NCBI GenBank assembly: GCA_963922205.1
Contig: CAWUHX010000028.1
Location: 62,001-126,000 of the forward strand
Source of the DNA: Romanomermis culicivorax
Taxonomy: Eukaryota; Nematoda; Enoplea; Mermithida; Mermithidae
Direction of reading: 5' to 3'
Length of the DNA stretch: 64,000 bases
Position numbers and translations under genes: made by a program. The notes under the pieces are model-generated. The model saw only the letters and a program-made list of their open reading frames with translations. It was not told the origin of the DNA and ran no database searches. Positions 10,884 through 19,155 of this stretch are shown in pieces; the first letter of the stretch is position 1; the number at the start of each line of letters is the position of its first letter.

Positions 10884-12401
10884 TTAAGGGTCGGGGACCT
10901 CTGCATCAAGATGTGGGTCAATCAAATTCGTTGTAAAGTCCCGGCTTATTGAAGGATACAATAAGGGTGCCGAATCTGTTGCCTGTGAAGTGGGAGGTGT
11001 ATCCTCTGCTTCACTTGATCGTTCAGGGGACACATAAAGTCGAAGCTGGTTGACATGTACAGTGTCTTCCTGATCCATCTCGAGACGAAGTGTGACATTG
11101 GGGTATGCCACACTTGTTACAAGGTAGGGCCCATCATAGATGGGCAGCAATTTAGGAGTGAGTCCACGTTTGCTGGAGGTGCGCAGTTTGAGCACCTGAT
11201 CCCCTACTTTGTACGAGACATCATGTGCCTTCCGGTCGTACGACCGTGCATAGGCCTCCTGTGCTTTCTCAATCCGACTCTGGATTAAGGTTAACGCATT
11301 CGTGAAATGACGTTTGACCTCCATATCATATGAGGAAACATTAATGATATGGGCCGGAGGGTTGAATGAGAGCGCGGCATCAACAGGGAGCATGGGTGTG
11401 CGCCCGTACATGAGTTCAAAGGGCGAGTACCCTGTTGACTCATTCATGCTGATATTGACGGCAAACACAGCGTATGGTAGGTGTTCATCCCAATCGGTAT
11501 GTCCTTGATGAACATACATACGTAGCCGTGTGGCTAGCGTCTGATTAGCTCTTTCCACCTCGCCGTTGGTCATCGGATGATAGGCGGTAGAGTGGATCTT
11601 CTTCGTTGCGCAGATCGCAGTGACCTCAGTCATCAGTTTTGATGTGAAATCAGTGCCACGATCTGACTGAAGAATCTGCGGTGCCCCGTGCCGGCAGACA
11701 ATTTGCGTTACAAACAGTCGGGCTATGGTGTGCGCAGTGATGTCCGGAGTAGCAAAAGCCTCGACCCATTTCGTAAAGTAGTCGATGAAGACTACGATGA
11801 AACGGTTGCCAGCTTCGCTAGTGGTCATTGGTCCCATACAGTCGACACCTACCCGATGAAATGGTCCCGTGATGGTGATAGGTTTCAGGGTCGCAGTGGT
11901 TTTCTGTCGAGCGGGCTTATTCTGTTGGCAAAGATCACACCGCTGACAGAAGGACTTGACATCCCGACTGAGGGAAGGCCAGTGGTATCTGCGAGCAATG
12001 AGCCCCGCAGTACGTTTAGCACCAAAGTGTCCCGCTAAGATGTCATCATGATGAGCCCGGATAATGGTAGTAACCATGGATCGGGGTATGACCATCTTGT
12101 TGGACTCGCCTGTCCATTTCTGAAGAACGTTATCCAACAGATGGTAGCCGCATACATCATTCTGGTCGCCCAGAGGCTTAAGGGAGCAAATGATGTCGGC
12201 TAACTCCGGATCCTCCAGCTGAGCAGTGAAAAGGTCGGGGTGCTGCGCACCAACCGATATCACGGCATAAGACTCTGATCGTACCGGGCGCTCCGCGCCA
12301 ACAGTGATCGGTGCTGAATTACTTGAACGCGCCAGGTGCTGCACACCATCGGTCAAGGTTCTTGATCTCGCCAGGTGCTGCGCACCATCGGTGATCATCA
12401 T
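10884..12401 (-). CDS. Integrase (IN) domain of pol
   Basis: A 505-codon open frame in the same frame as RT/RNase H, from which it is separated by the TAG at 12420-12422. It ends in TAA, the only TAA stop terminating a real block in the element. Order: about 55 residues of degenerate repeats (TDGAQHLARS, TDGVQHLARS, TVGAERPVRS); an HHCC zinc domain (HHDDILAGHF ... CQRCDLCQQNK, about 114-160); the DDE core, with Asp in VDCMGP, Asp in SDRGTDF and Glu in NGEVERANQT; and a C-terminal GPY/F-type module (LLPIYDGPYLVTSV). All catalytic residues are present. Integrase inserts the cDNA into the host genome. No obvious chromodomain follows. Confidence 0.95.
   Translation of the reverse strand: MMITDGAQHLARSRTLTDGVQHLARSSNSAPITVGAERPVRSESYAVISVGAQHPDLFTAQLEDPELADIICSLKPLGDQNDVCGYHLLDNVLQKWTGESNKMVIPRSMVTTIIRAHHDDILAGHFGAKRTAGLIARRYHWPSLSRDVKSFCQRCDLCQQNKPARQKTTATLKPITITGPFHRVGVDCMGPMTTSEAGNRFIVVFIDYFTKWVEAFATPDITAHTIARLFVTQIVCRHGAPQILQSDRGTDFTSKLMTEVTAICATKKIHSTAYHPMTNGEVERANQTLATRLRMYVHQGHTDWDEHLPYAVFAVNISMNESTGYSPFELMYGRTPMLPVDAALSFNPPAHIINVSSYDMEVKRHFTNALTLIQSRIEKAQEAYARSYDRKAHDVSYKVGDQVLKLRTSSKRGLTPKLLPIYDGPYLVTSVAYPNVTLRLEMDQEDTVHVNQLRLYVSPERSSEAEDTPPTSQATDSAPLLYPSISRDFTTNLIDPHLDAEVPDP
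12239..12386 (-). other. Four short GC-rich hairpins just 3' of the pol TAG
   Basis: GGTGCTGCGCACC at 12374-12386 and 12239-12251, a variant at 12335-12347 and GGCGCTCCGCGCC at 12287-12299 are near-perfect 5-bp stems with a 3-nt loop, spaced about 39-48 nt. In the transcript they begin about 34 nt after the TAG at 12420-12422. They also encode the N-terminal integrase peptide repeats, so part of the signal is coding repetition. Confidence 0.6.
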
Positions 12402-12419
12402 AACATGCCCCTCAGGTCT

Positions 12420-14471
12420 CTAGAGGGGAGTATCATCAATACTCTGACCAGTGAGGGAGTTAGGATCCGGCAGGCGTGATAATGCATCAGCATTACCATT
12501 AGACTGATTTTTTCGCGGCCGAATTGTCAGTTTGAATTCGGCGAGCGCGAGTCCCCACCGAGCGATCCGAGCAGAGGGGTTAGGCTTCTCCAACACTGCT
12601 TTGACTGCGGTATGGTCAGTCTGAACGACCACCTCGTGCTGGAAGAGGTATGGTCGAAAGTGCTTGACGAAATGGACAACAGCGAGAGTTTCCAGTTCTG
12701 TAATGGAATAGTTTTTCTCAGCCGCTGTTAACCCTCGGCTGGCATACGCGACAGGATGGTCGTATCCATGTTCGTCTAACTGGCTGAGAACCGCTCCTAT
12801 CCCCGAAATACTTGCATCAGTTTGAAGGATAAAGGATTTCGAAAAGTCCGGATGGCGCAGGATAGGAGGGTTGGTCAGCAGGCGGCGGAGTTCATCGAAC
12901 GCCTCCTGCTGAGGTTTTGACCACTGGAAAGTAGTTTCCTTCCGTAAGAGCTTGGTGAGTGGCTCGCTGAGCCGGGCACAACCAGGGATGAAACGCCTGT
13001 AGTAAGACACGAGGCCTAGGAAGGACTTGATGTCTTTGGCGTTTTGTGGAATGGGTAGGTTTTGGACGGCGGCCAGCTTGGCTTGGTCAGGTTCTAGGCC
13101 GCTCTGTGAGATGCGATAGCCTAGGTACTCTACCTCTGAGTGCGAGAATTTGCACTTGCTCAGTCTGAGCTTCATTCCACCCCGGCGAAGACGGGCGAAC
13201 ACATCTGCCAGGTGCTCAAGCATTTGGGTGTGAGAGTTCCCGAACACCAAAATGTCGTCGAGATAGGTCAGAACCGTGCGCCATTGGATTCCAGTAAGGA
13301 GGAGGTCCATAAGGCGTTGAAATGTCCCTGGTGCGTTGCATAAACCGAAAGGCAAATAATTGAATTCGTAAAGTCCAATAGGCGTATTAAATGCCGTCTT
13401 TTCTTTATCCGCCTCGGCAATCGGGATTGACCAATAAGCGTTAGCCTGGTCAAGGGTAGTGAAGTACTTCATACCCTTGAGTGTGTCGAGGATGTCATCT
13501 ATCCGTGGGAGAGGGTAGACATCCTTTTTCGTGACCTCGTTAAGACCACGAAAGTCAACACACATACGGTGAGAACCGTTTTTCTTACACACCAGGACAG
13601 TATTTGTAGCCCACGGAGACGTGCTCCGCCGAATAATACCTTTCTCCTGGAGCGCCTTGACCTCCTGCATGATGAGATCCTTTTCCTTAGGTGAGGACTG
13701 GTAAGGGAAACGGCGGACTGGGCGGGCATCACCCGTGCTGATTTCGTGCTGGACGAGATCAGTGGAACCTGTGTCCTTTTCATCAAGAGCATAAAGGTCG
13801 GTGTATGCAACCAGCAGATCGAGTAAGGCTGCCCGGTCCCGAGGGGAGATGTCCGGTGAGATTACAGCATTGGCCTCGACCCACTGACGATCGAGGACGG
13901 TGTCTGAGGCGACCGGTGATTCCCGTGAGGGCTCACTATGCATTTGCACATGACCGATGGTCATGTGTGGGTAGAGAACCACGGAATGAGTATTCGGGTT
14001 AACTACTTGAAGTGGTATGTGACCGTTGGTCATGCTACTCACGCTTCCAGCAAAATATACATGTCTCTGAGACCCGGTGAGGTGCTTCGGAAAGAAGGCC
14101 ACCTCAGGTACATTGGTATAGATTGGCGGAACAGGTACAGTGAATCGTGTCAGGGAGCGAGGCTCCAGAATTACCAAGTCCTTCAGGGGCAAGGCGCCGC
14201 GGGCAGAAGGTGGGCTGTGGATGAGACCGTCACAGGGGATTCTACTTTCTTTGAACTGGATGAAGGATTTCTCCCAGTTCAAGCTGACACAATTGAACCG
14301 GCCGAGGAAGTTTGTTCCAAGGACCAGTTCAGCTGAACAGTTCTCCTGTATTTGGACCTGAATCCGTTCAGAGACATCAGCCACTGTGACCGTGATGTAG
14401 GCTGCTCCTAGCAGTGGGATCGGGGACCCATTGGCTGCGATAGGGCGAGCCCTGGTTGGTGAAAGTGACAA
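12420..14471 (-). CDS. Reverse transcriptase-RNase H with protease C-terminal segment
   Basis: A 683-residue open frame (TTG at 14471 is only the nominal start; the frame is open further upstream). Residues 1-70 look like the C-terminal part of a retropepsin (LVLGTNFLGRF at 49-59). The RT domain carries the expected motifs: LDQANAYWSI with the first catalytic Asp, FNYLPFGLCNAPGTFQRLM, and YLDDILVF (the DD codons at 13255-13260). The RT connection with FLGLVSYYRRFIPG is present. RNase H follows with ILQTDASISGIGAVLSQ, TELETLAVV, VVQTDHTAVKAV and GNADALSRL. All catalytic acidic residues are visible, so the domain looks intact. Its frame is -1 relative to the preceding protease ORF; the TAG at 12420-12422 ends it in frame with integrase. 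Confidence 0.95.
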   Translation of the reverse strand: MSLSPTRARPIAANGSPIPLLGAAYITVTVADVSERIQVQIQENCSAELVLGTNFLGRFNCVSLNWEKSFIQFKESRIPCDGLIHSPPSARGALPLKDLVILEPRSLTRFTVPVPPIYTNVPEVAFFPKHLTGSQRHVYFAGSVSSMTNGHIPLQVVNPNTHSVVLYPHMTIGHVQMHSEPSRESPVASDTVLDRQWVEANAVISPDISPRDRAALLDLLVAYTDLYALDEKDTGSTDLVQHEISTGDARPVRRFPYQSSPKEKDLIMQEVKALQEKGIIRRSTSPWATNTVLVCKKNGSHRMCVDFRGLNEVTKKDVYPLPRIDDILDTLKGMKYFTTLDQANAYWSIPIAEADKEKTAFNTPIGLYEFNYLPFGLCNAPGTFQRLMDLLLTGIQWRTVLTYLDDILVFGNSHTQMLEHLADVFARLRRGGMKLRLSKCKFSHSEVEYLGYRISQSGLEPDQAKLAAVQNLPIPQNAKDIKSFLGLVSYYRRFIPGCARLSEPLTKLLRKETTFQWSKPQQEAFDELRRLLTNPPILRHPDFSKSFILQTDASISGIGAVLSQLDEHGYDHPVAYASRGLTAAEKNYSITELETLAVVHFVKHFRPYLFQHEVVVQTDHTAVKAVLEKPNPSARIARWGLALAEFKLTIRPRKNQSNGNADALSRLPDPNSLTGQSIDDTPL

Positions 14472-14488
14472 GTTGGGCAGCTGGGCCG

Positions 14489-15610
14489 CTACTTGTGGTC
14501 CAGGAGTGAGAAAACAGCTCCTGTGTCGACCAGTGCCTTTGCTTCTACCCAGTTGTTGAGGAGAACTTTGATATGGGGTGTCCGAATATAATTTGGGTAA
14601 AAAGCAGAGACCACATGACCGGAATCAAGTGTGGTGGCACCACTAGTGTGTTTGGTCTTACCGGACCGCTTTGGAATCGGCAGTCCCGTACGACGTAGTA
14701 GACCTACTAGAGCGTATCCGACGGAGGGGTCCGGGTCATTGAGAAGGGTGGACTCATCCTGTACCGTGAGTACGTGGTCTGAGTGGTCCCTTGGGCTCTG
14801 AGTAGCTCCTAGCGATTCAATCTCGGTGTCCGATAGCGGTGGCGCGTTTGGCACGGGTGATGCCGGAGCATCTGAATCACTTGGCTCACGGTATCGGCCT
14901 TTCTCTAGCGTGACTGGAGAGTTTCCAGGCGGAGGTCGAGGGCAACCTGACCCGTGCAAGGTGGACAGATGACGACTTGCCCGTCTAGAAGAGGCCCGGG
15001 ATCCCCTGGTTGACCCACGTGATGAGGCAACTGAGGAGGCCCGTGAGTGTGGCCGAGAGATGGATGAAGCCCTGGACCGCGATCGTGATCCCGACCTGTG
15101 TGAGTTTCGTGAGAGAGCACGGGTGTTCTCCCACCAGGGGTCGATCTGGTCAATCTCCGGTGTGGTCAGCAGGAGGGGTAATTCTACCGTGTCCAGCCGA
15201 CAAACATTACGTTGGTAGTCAAACATAATGTTCTTGAACTGTTCTAAGAAGTCCAGTCCGAGTATGAGGTCAACAGGTGCCCAGAAGGGAGACGTAGTCT
15301 TGCACACATGGAGATGTATATCGATCCGTGTGTTCGGCTGGCGGTTTCCGGGCAACATGATTTCATATGGTCCTGAAAGGATGGTATGAACAGCTTTACC
15401 ATTGATGCTCATCAATGGGTTAAAGTCGTGATGTTGCTGGAACGCCATGACCGCCTTCGGACTTTCTTTAGCCAAGGCCTTATGAAGACATTGGCTAATG
15501 ATAGTGCGGGGGCAACCCGTGTCAAGGAAAGCAGGAGTTTCCTTGGTGTCCAGCAGCACGACGAAACACAGTGTGATTCGGTCAAGCTGGGAAGGCACAT
15601 CGTTTTGCAC
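14489..15610 (-). CDS. Aspartic protease region with two DTG lobes
   Basis: A 373-codon frame that follows the envelope frame directly after a TAG (15611-15613), in the same frame; it nominally starts at GTG. Lobe A has FLDTGCPRTII (DTG at residues 30-32, 15515-15523) and VDLILGLDFLEQF at about 113-125, both hallmarks of a retropepsin. A serine/arginine-rich linker follows (about residues 168-215), then an acidic/proline stretch. At the C-terminus a second DTG (ALVDTGAVFSLL, 14519-14527) starts lobe B, which is cut by a TAG at 14489-14491 and appears to resume in the -1 frame at the start of the RT ORF, with LVLGTNFL. Retropepsins normally work as homodimers of one DTG lobe, so two lobes in one polypeptide are unusual. 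Lobe B could also be a degenerate duplicate. Confidence 0.85.
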   Translation of the reverse strand: MQNDVPSQLDRITLCFVVLLDTKETPAFLDTGCPRTIISQCLHKALAKESPKAVMAFQQHHDFNPLMSINGKAVHTILSGPYEIMLPGNRQPNTRIDIHLHVCKTTSPFWAPVDLILGLDFLEQFKNIMFDYQRNVCRLDTVELPLLLTTPEIDQIDPWWENTRALSRNSHRSGSRSRSRASSISRPHSRASSVASSRGSTRGSRASSRRASRHLSTLHGSGCPRPPPGNSPVTLEKGRYREPSDSDAPASPVPNAPPLSDTEIESLGATQSPRDHSDHVLTVQDESTLLNDPDPSVGYALVGLLRRTGLPIPKRSGKTKHTSGATTLDSGHVVSAFYPNYIRTPHIKVLLNNWVEAKALVDTGAVFSLLDHK

Positions 15611-16012
15611 CTAGTGAAAACCGATCCAGCGTTGGACTTTGCGGTAAAGACCCAACGGGGAGAAACGGCTAACAAACCTGACCTGTTTGCTCCGCAGACG
15701 GTAGCTGAGATAATAAGATACACCAAGATAGGCAAGGTATCCGACACCGATCAGCACACTCAGGGTAATTAGGATGTTAAAGATCAACTGGACCGGCCCG
15801 CTCAGGACAGCATGCAAGCCCTGGGCGAGGGTGTGTTGTTGACCCGTAATAACATGGTTTGCTGCCAAACGGACACCTTCTAGAGAGGCCTTGATGTTGG
15901 TTCCTACCCCTGCAAAGGCCTGGTAAATGGCGTCTGGTTGCAGGGATAGACCAGCGGTAAAGTTTACCAGCCGGTTGAGTACCGCTTCAATTTGCTCAGT
16001 CTTGTAAACGTA
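15611..16012 (-). CDS. Envelope-like protein: stem, membrane anchor and tail
   Basis: In the same frame as the ectodomain ORF and directly after its TAG (16013-16015); open for 133 codons to the TAG at 15611-15613. It carries one N-glycosylation sequon (NFT), an amphipathic stem, one long hydrophobic segment (about 15720-15790, LIFNILITLSVLIGVGYLAY) and a short basic cytoplasmic tail. This is the arrangement expected of a type I membrane anchor. Without it the upstream ORF would yield a secreted ectodomain. Whether the intervening stop is bypassed in life or is a defect cannot be told from sequence. Confidence 0.8.
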   Translation of the reverse strand, partial: YVYKTEQIEAVLNRLVNFTAGLSLQPDAIYQAFAGVGTNIKASLEGVRLAANHVITGQQHTLAQGLHAVLSGPVQLIFNILITLSVLIGVGYLAYLGVSYYLSYRLRSKQVRFVSRFSPLGLYRKVQRWIGFH

Positions 16013-17452
16013 CTATTTAAAGAAGGCAAAGTTTGAAGGGGTCATCCCCAACTGGTCGTGGAAGAGCGCCGGTGCCTCGAAGTGAGTGATGTTGAAACGC
16101 TGCTTCCAGAAGAGTTCCAGTGGGATGTGGCTCACATGGACCATGCCAGACTCAGTAAACCAGCCCGAGCGATTTCGGAAAATCCCTGTAAAGTGGTGAT
16201 GACACGGCACAATTGGGCTAGATTTAATGAGATCTGGACCACCGGGGGTGGCGAAGTAGATGGTACCGCCAACCTGTACGGGTAAGTACTTGTAGCAAAC
16301 GTTTCCCACCCGGTACGAGTGGTAAACGTAGGTGGCATTGACCTTCTGACACGGCCATATTGTTAGTGCATCGCCTGTGAATTCCGCCGTCAGGTCATTC
16401 CTCTGGAGGAATGCCCGGGCACCCAAGGTAGGGTCGAAGCGAAGCAACTGCCAAGTCAGATCAAGATAGCGTTGAGCGTGAGAGCAGAGCTCAAGCCACG
16501 TGAACCCGAAACCGTTAATTTCCGACTCCTTGATCTGCTGAGCCAGATAGTTCAGTTTGGCATTGACAGGATCGGGACGGGTGTCCTTTGCCATTCTGAA
16601 CAAGTTTTGGGTCAAATTGTATCTCCCGTGGATGCGAAGGAGAAGACCCTGATCCGTCCGGACTGTGGTGGAACGTAGTTCTGGGCACAGTTGGAAGACA
16701 CGGGAGTTTCCCGGGATCTTGAGGGCAACCTGTAGATCATCCATGATGACCTGGTTCCCTGACATGGACGCAGTGTAATTTCCCTTGGGGTGATTATGAC
16801 ACCGCGCCGTGAAGTTTTGTGCAGGCCAGACAATGACCCCGTCTAGAGTAGTGCACTGGCCTGCAGTGGGACTGCATCCACCTACATCGCCTAAGGTGCT
16901 TAGGGCCGTAGTGCCGTCCCACGAAGCGACTTGTCCCTCCTCGATGAAGAGGTTAGTCACTGTCTTGCAGACGTCGCTGCAGCACCATTCGTACATCACT
17001 TCCAATGTTTGGTTTGTGCTATAAAAGCCAGGGCGAACGCCGACAAGTTTTTGTGAACCAAACATCTTAGTGCGATGTGCTAGCGTGCATGCCGCAGGCG
17101 CTAAGTGCTGAGTGGTGATGACATCTGCAGTAATGCCCCTAGAGCCGAAGAAACCAGTGTTGGTGCAGACTTTGCGGGAGCGCAATGTGCATTTCCACGC
17201 TGTGGTTGTAATCGGGTCTGAGCTAGGGACATACACCGTAACATTCATGCGCCGCGGGCTCCATGAAGATTGCGGTGGTTTACACTCTACACGCTGGGGT
17301 AACTCAAGTGGATGTCCGCTTCTTGAGAGACCGCAAAATTGATACTGAGCCGCCGGTGCTGACAAACTCACCCCTAGAAACAGTGATGCTACCAAGGTCA
17401 ATTTTATTATCAAAAACAACTGTACAAACGTAATTTGTAAGTGTTCACTCAT
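16013..17452 (-). CDS. Envelope-like glycoprotein ectodomain, ending at an in-frame TAG
   Basis: The larger open frame runs to 18274, but the most natural start for a secreted glycoprotein is the ATG at 17450-17452, followed by a hydrophobic signal-peptide-like segment (FVQLFLIIKLTLVASLFLGV, then SLSA). The ectodomain of about 440 residues is cysteine-rich and has about eight N-X-S/T sequons (NVT, NQT, NFT, NYT, NLT, NAT, NRS, NIT). It ends at TAG 16013-16015, immediately before the membrane-anchor segment. An upstream ATG context with an acceptor-like CCTCAGGCCAG could support a spliced env mRNA. I cannot assign the fusogen class; candidates are chuvirus-type or other negative-strand-virus glycoproteins captured by retroelements. 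The position between gag and pol is the striking point. Confidence 0.75.
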   Translation of the reverse strand: MSEHLQITFVQLFLIIKLTLVASLFLGVSLSAPAAQYQFCGLSRSGHPLELPQRVECKPPQSSWSPRRMNVTVYVPSSDPITTTAWKCTLRSRKVCTNTGFFGSRGITADVITTQHLAPAACTLAHRTKMFGSQKLVGVRPGFYSTNQTLEVMYEWCCSDVCKTVTNLFIEEGQVASWDGTTALSTLGDVGGCSPTAGQCTTLDGVIVWPAQNFTARCHNHPKGNYTASMSGNQVIMDDLQVALKIPGNSRVFQLCPELRSTTVRTDQGLLLRIHGRYNLTQNLFRMAKDTRPDPVNAKLNYLAQQIKESEINGFGFTWLELCSHAQRYLDLTWQLLRFDPTLGARAFLQRNDLTAEFTGDALTIWPCQKVNATYVYHSYRVGNVCYKYLPVQVGGTIYFATPGGPDLIKSSPIVPCHHHFTGIFRNRSGWFTESGMVHVSHIPLELFWKQRFNITHFEAPALFHDQLGMTPSNFAFFK

Positions 17453-18325
17453 TTTCACAAATCTGGCCTGAGGGGCAGTGTCAGATTTCTTCTTCGTCGC
17501 TGTCGGACGAGATGGGTTCCTGGCTGGGGAAATCGAGAACCAATCCACCACACGGGTGGATTTCCCGGAGGATACCGATTTTTGGCGACCGTGGGGCGAC
17601 TGCCGTTGGGAACGGAGATTCCTCAACGATGCTGACATCTTCGTTAACTGGACGTAAGGTCTCGTCGACGGCCATGTGTTCGACGACGGGCGACTTGGTC
17701 GCAGCGGTCGGAGATGTCTCTCGGGCTGCTCCGGCGATTTGGCTTGGGCTGTTGCCGACGATGTGTTTTGGGCTGGTGCGGACAGTGGACTTTGGGCTGG
17801 TGCCAACAGTATGGTTTGGGCTGTTGCCGGCAGTGTAGGATCATTTGCGGGTTCCTTGGCCGGGGGCGAGGAAATGGTAATGTCCATTTTTGTTGGCGAT
17901 GTCGCCGCAACAGGTGGCGCTGCTGTCGGTGATGTAGCGGCGACAGCAGGCAGGAGGATCCGACTGGCCTGTTCGACTGCTCGGCGGACGGCATCGACCA
18001 AAGGCGAGGATGGCTCTCCATCCAATAAGAACTTCTCGACGGGCGAGATTGTGATAGTCCCATTGGCAATGAACTCGAGTGCCCGTCGGGCGACGTCGGG
18101 TCGTAAGAGTCGCATTGATACAGGTGCCGCGAGCACCATGTCGGCGGCCGTGAGTGCTTCGACATGCGATGGCTCGTTGAGCAGAGTCCGCGGCAAATGC
18201 GGGTATTTCTTGGCCAGGTCAACTGACCAGATGGCCAACATCGCGTCTTGGACGGGCGATGGCGCTGTGAACAAGAAATCGATAGAGTCATGGACTGGGA
18301 TAGATTTCTGGTTCCTACTCTAGGA
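17453..18325 (-). CDS. Linker region between nucleocapsid and envelope signal peptide
   Basis: The same open frame as the envelope, open from just after a TAG at about 18325. The first 115 residues (from [20 protein letters not shown] onward) look like folded helical protein. They are followed by about 150 residues of Ala/Pro/Ser/Thr-rich low complexity ending in a basic stretch. I do not recognise a family. It could be the end of Gag reached by a -1 frame change, or a long envelope leader as in some retroviruses. The gag frame remains open opposite it (to 17644) but reads as a shadow after about 18330. Confidence 0.55.
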
Positions 18326-19155
18326 TCACCTGAAGAAGAAGGTAGTATACCTGACAAATTCATGGGCTCGACCTGGTCGAGGACTTCCATAGCCGAATCC
18401 GTGGGGATCGAAGGCGGTGGTCCTGGAGGGATGATGCGGGCCGGTGGCGCTGGAGACGTCGTGTTTGCGGCTGGAGTTGGCTCGGCATTCGTGGTTTTGG
18501 GGATGCGATACGATGCGAGGATGTTAGCGTGGCCAACAAACTGCGGTGTCGTCGAAGGGTCCAGAGTGACCGGCATCGCATACCTTGGTGGTGGTGGTGG
18601 TAGCAGTATGTCCGATACATTTATCGGTACGGGTACCTGGGCTGCTTGGACCACTGAAAATCCAATACTGATTACGCAGACAGGATAACACTGTTGTGAA
18701 GGATCTGTCAGGTGTTCAGCAAGTGCCTCATCATCCAGGTCAAGAGGATCTGGATGAGGAGGGATATCGGTAGCCCCAACGGCATTGTTGCGACGTATGA
18801 GCTGCCGATATTGGTTTCCCATCCCGTTAGGAGGGGGATAACCATTTCTCTGGTGATACACATTTGTCCCCTGGGAAGAATAACCAGTATTTTGGTAATC
18901 ATTCTCACCCGTGTTTGCCGGATTGTGCTGCGGACAGGCAGTTGATCGGTGCACTCGCACTTGACGACAATGAGGGCATGGCCTGTCACATCGGTCCGTG
19001 GGGTGGGCACGTGTACGGCAAAAATAACAGCGACCTCCGTTAGCGGTGTTGTTACTGGGAGCGTTACCGGTGGGACGCTGGGCCCGGCAGTCAGCATCGC
19101 TATGTGTACACAGTCTGTGGAAGGAGCACGTTTGAAGGTGTGCTCCCGACGAGCG
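18326..19155 (-). CDS. Gag nucleocapsid and proline-rich domain with PPRY motif
   Basis: In frame with the capsid ORF after the TGA at 19156-19158. It contains three zinc-knuckle-like motifs: C-x2-H-x4-H-x4-C (TCSFHRLCTHSDADC), then CYFCRTRAHPTDRC (C-x2-C-x4-H-x4-C) and CPHCRQVRVHRSTAC (C-x2-C-x5-H-x4-C). Downstream is a Pro-rich region with LLPPPPPRYAMP; its PPRY (18580-18591) fits the PPxY late-budding consensus that recruits NEDD4-type ligases. The first ATG/GTG of the frame is well inside the zinc knuckles, so this block is probably expressed only as part of Gag. The zinc knuckles should bind genomic RNA during packaging. Confidence 0.75.

Noticed and set aside
13140-14361. Plus-strand frames opposite RT and protease
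   Set aside because: Shadows of the minus-strand pol; no independent motif.
17676-18688. Plus-strand Gly/Ala/Trp-rich frames of up to 215 residues
   Set aside because: Antisense of the Pro/Ala-rich gag-env linker.
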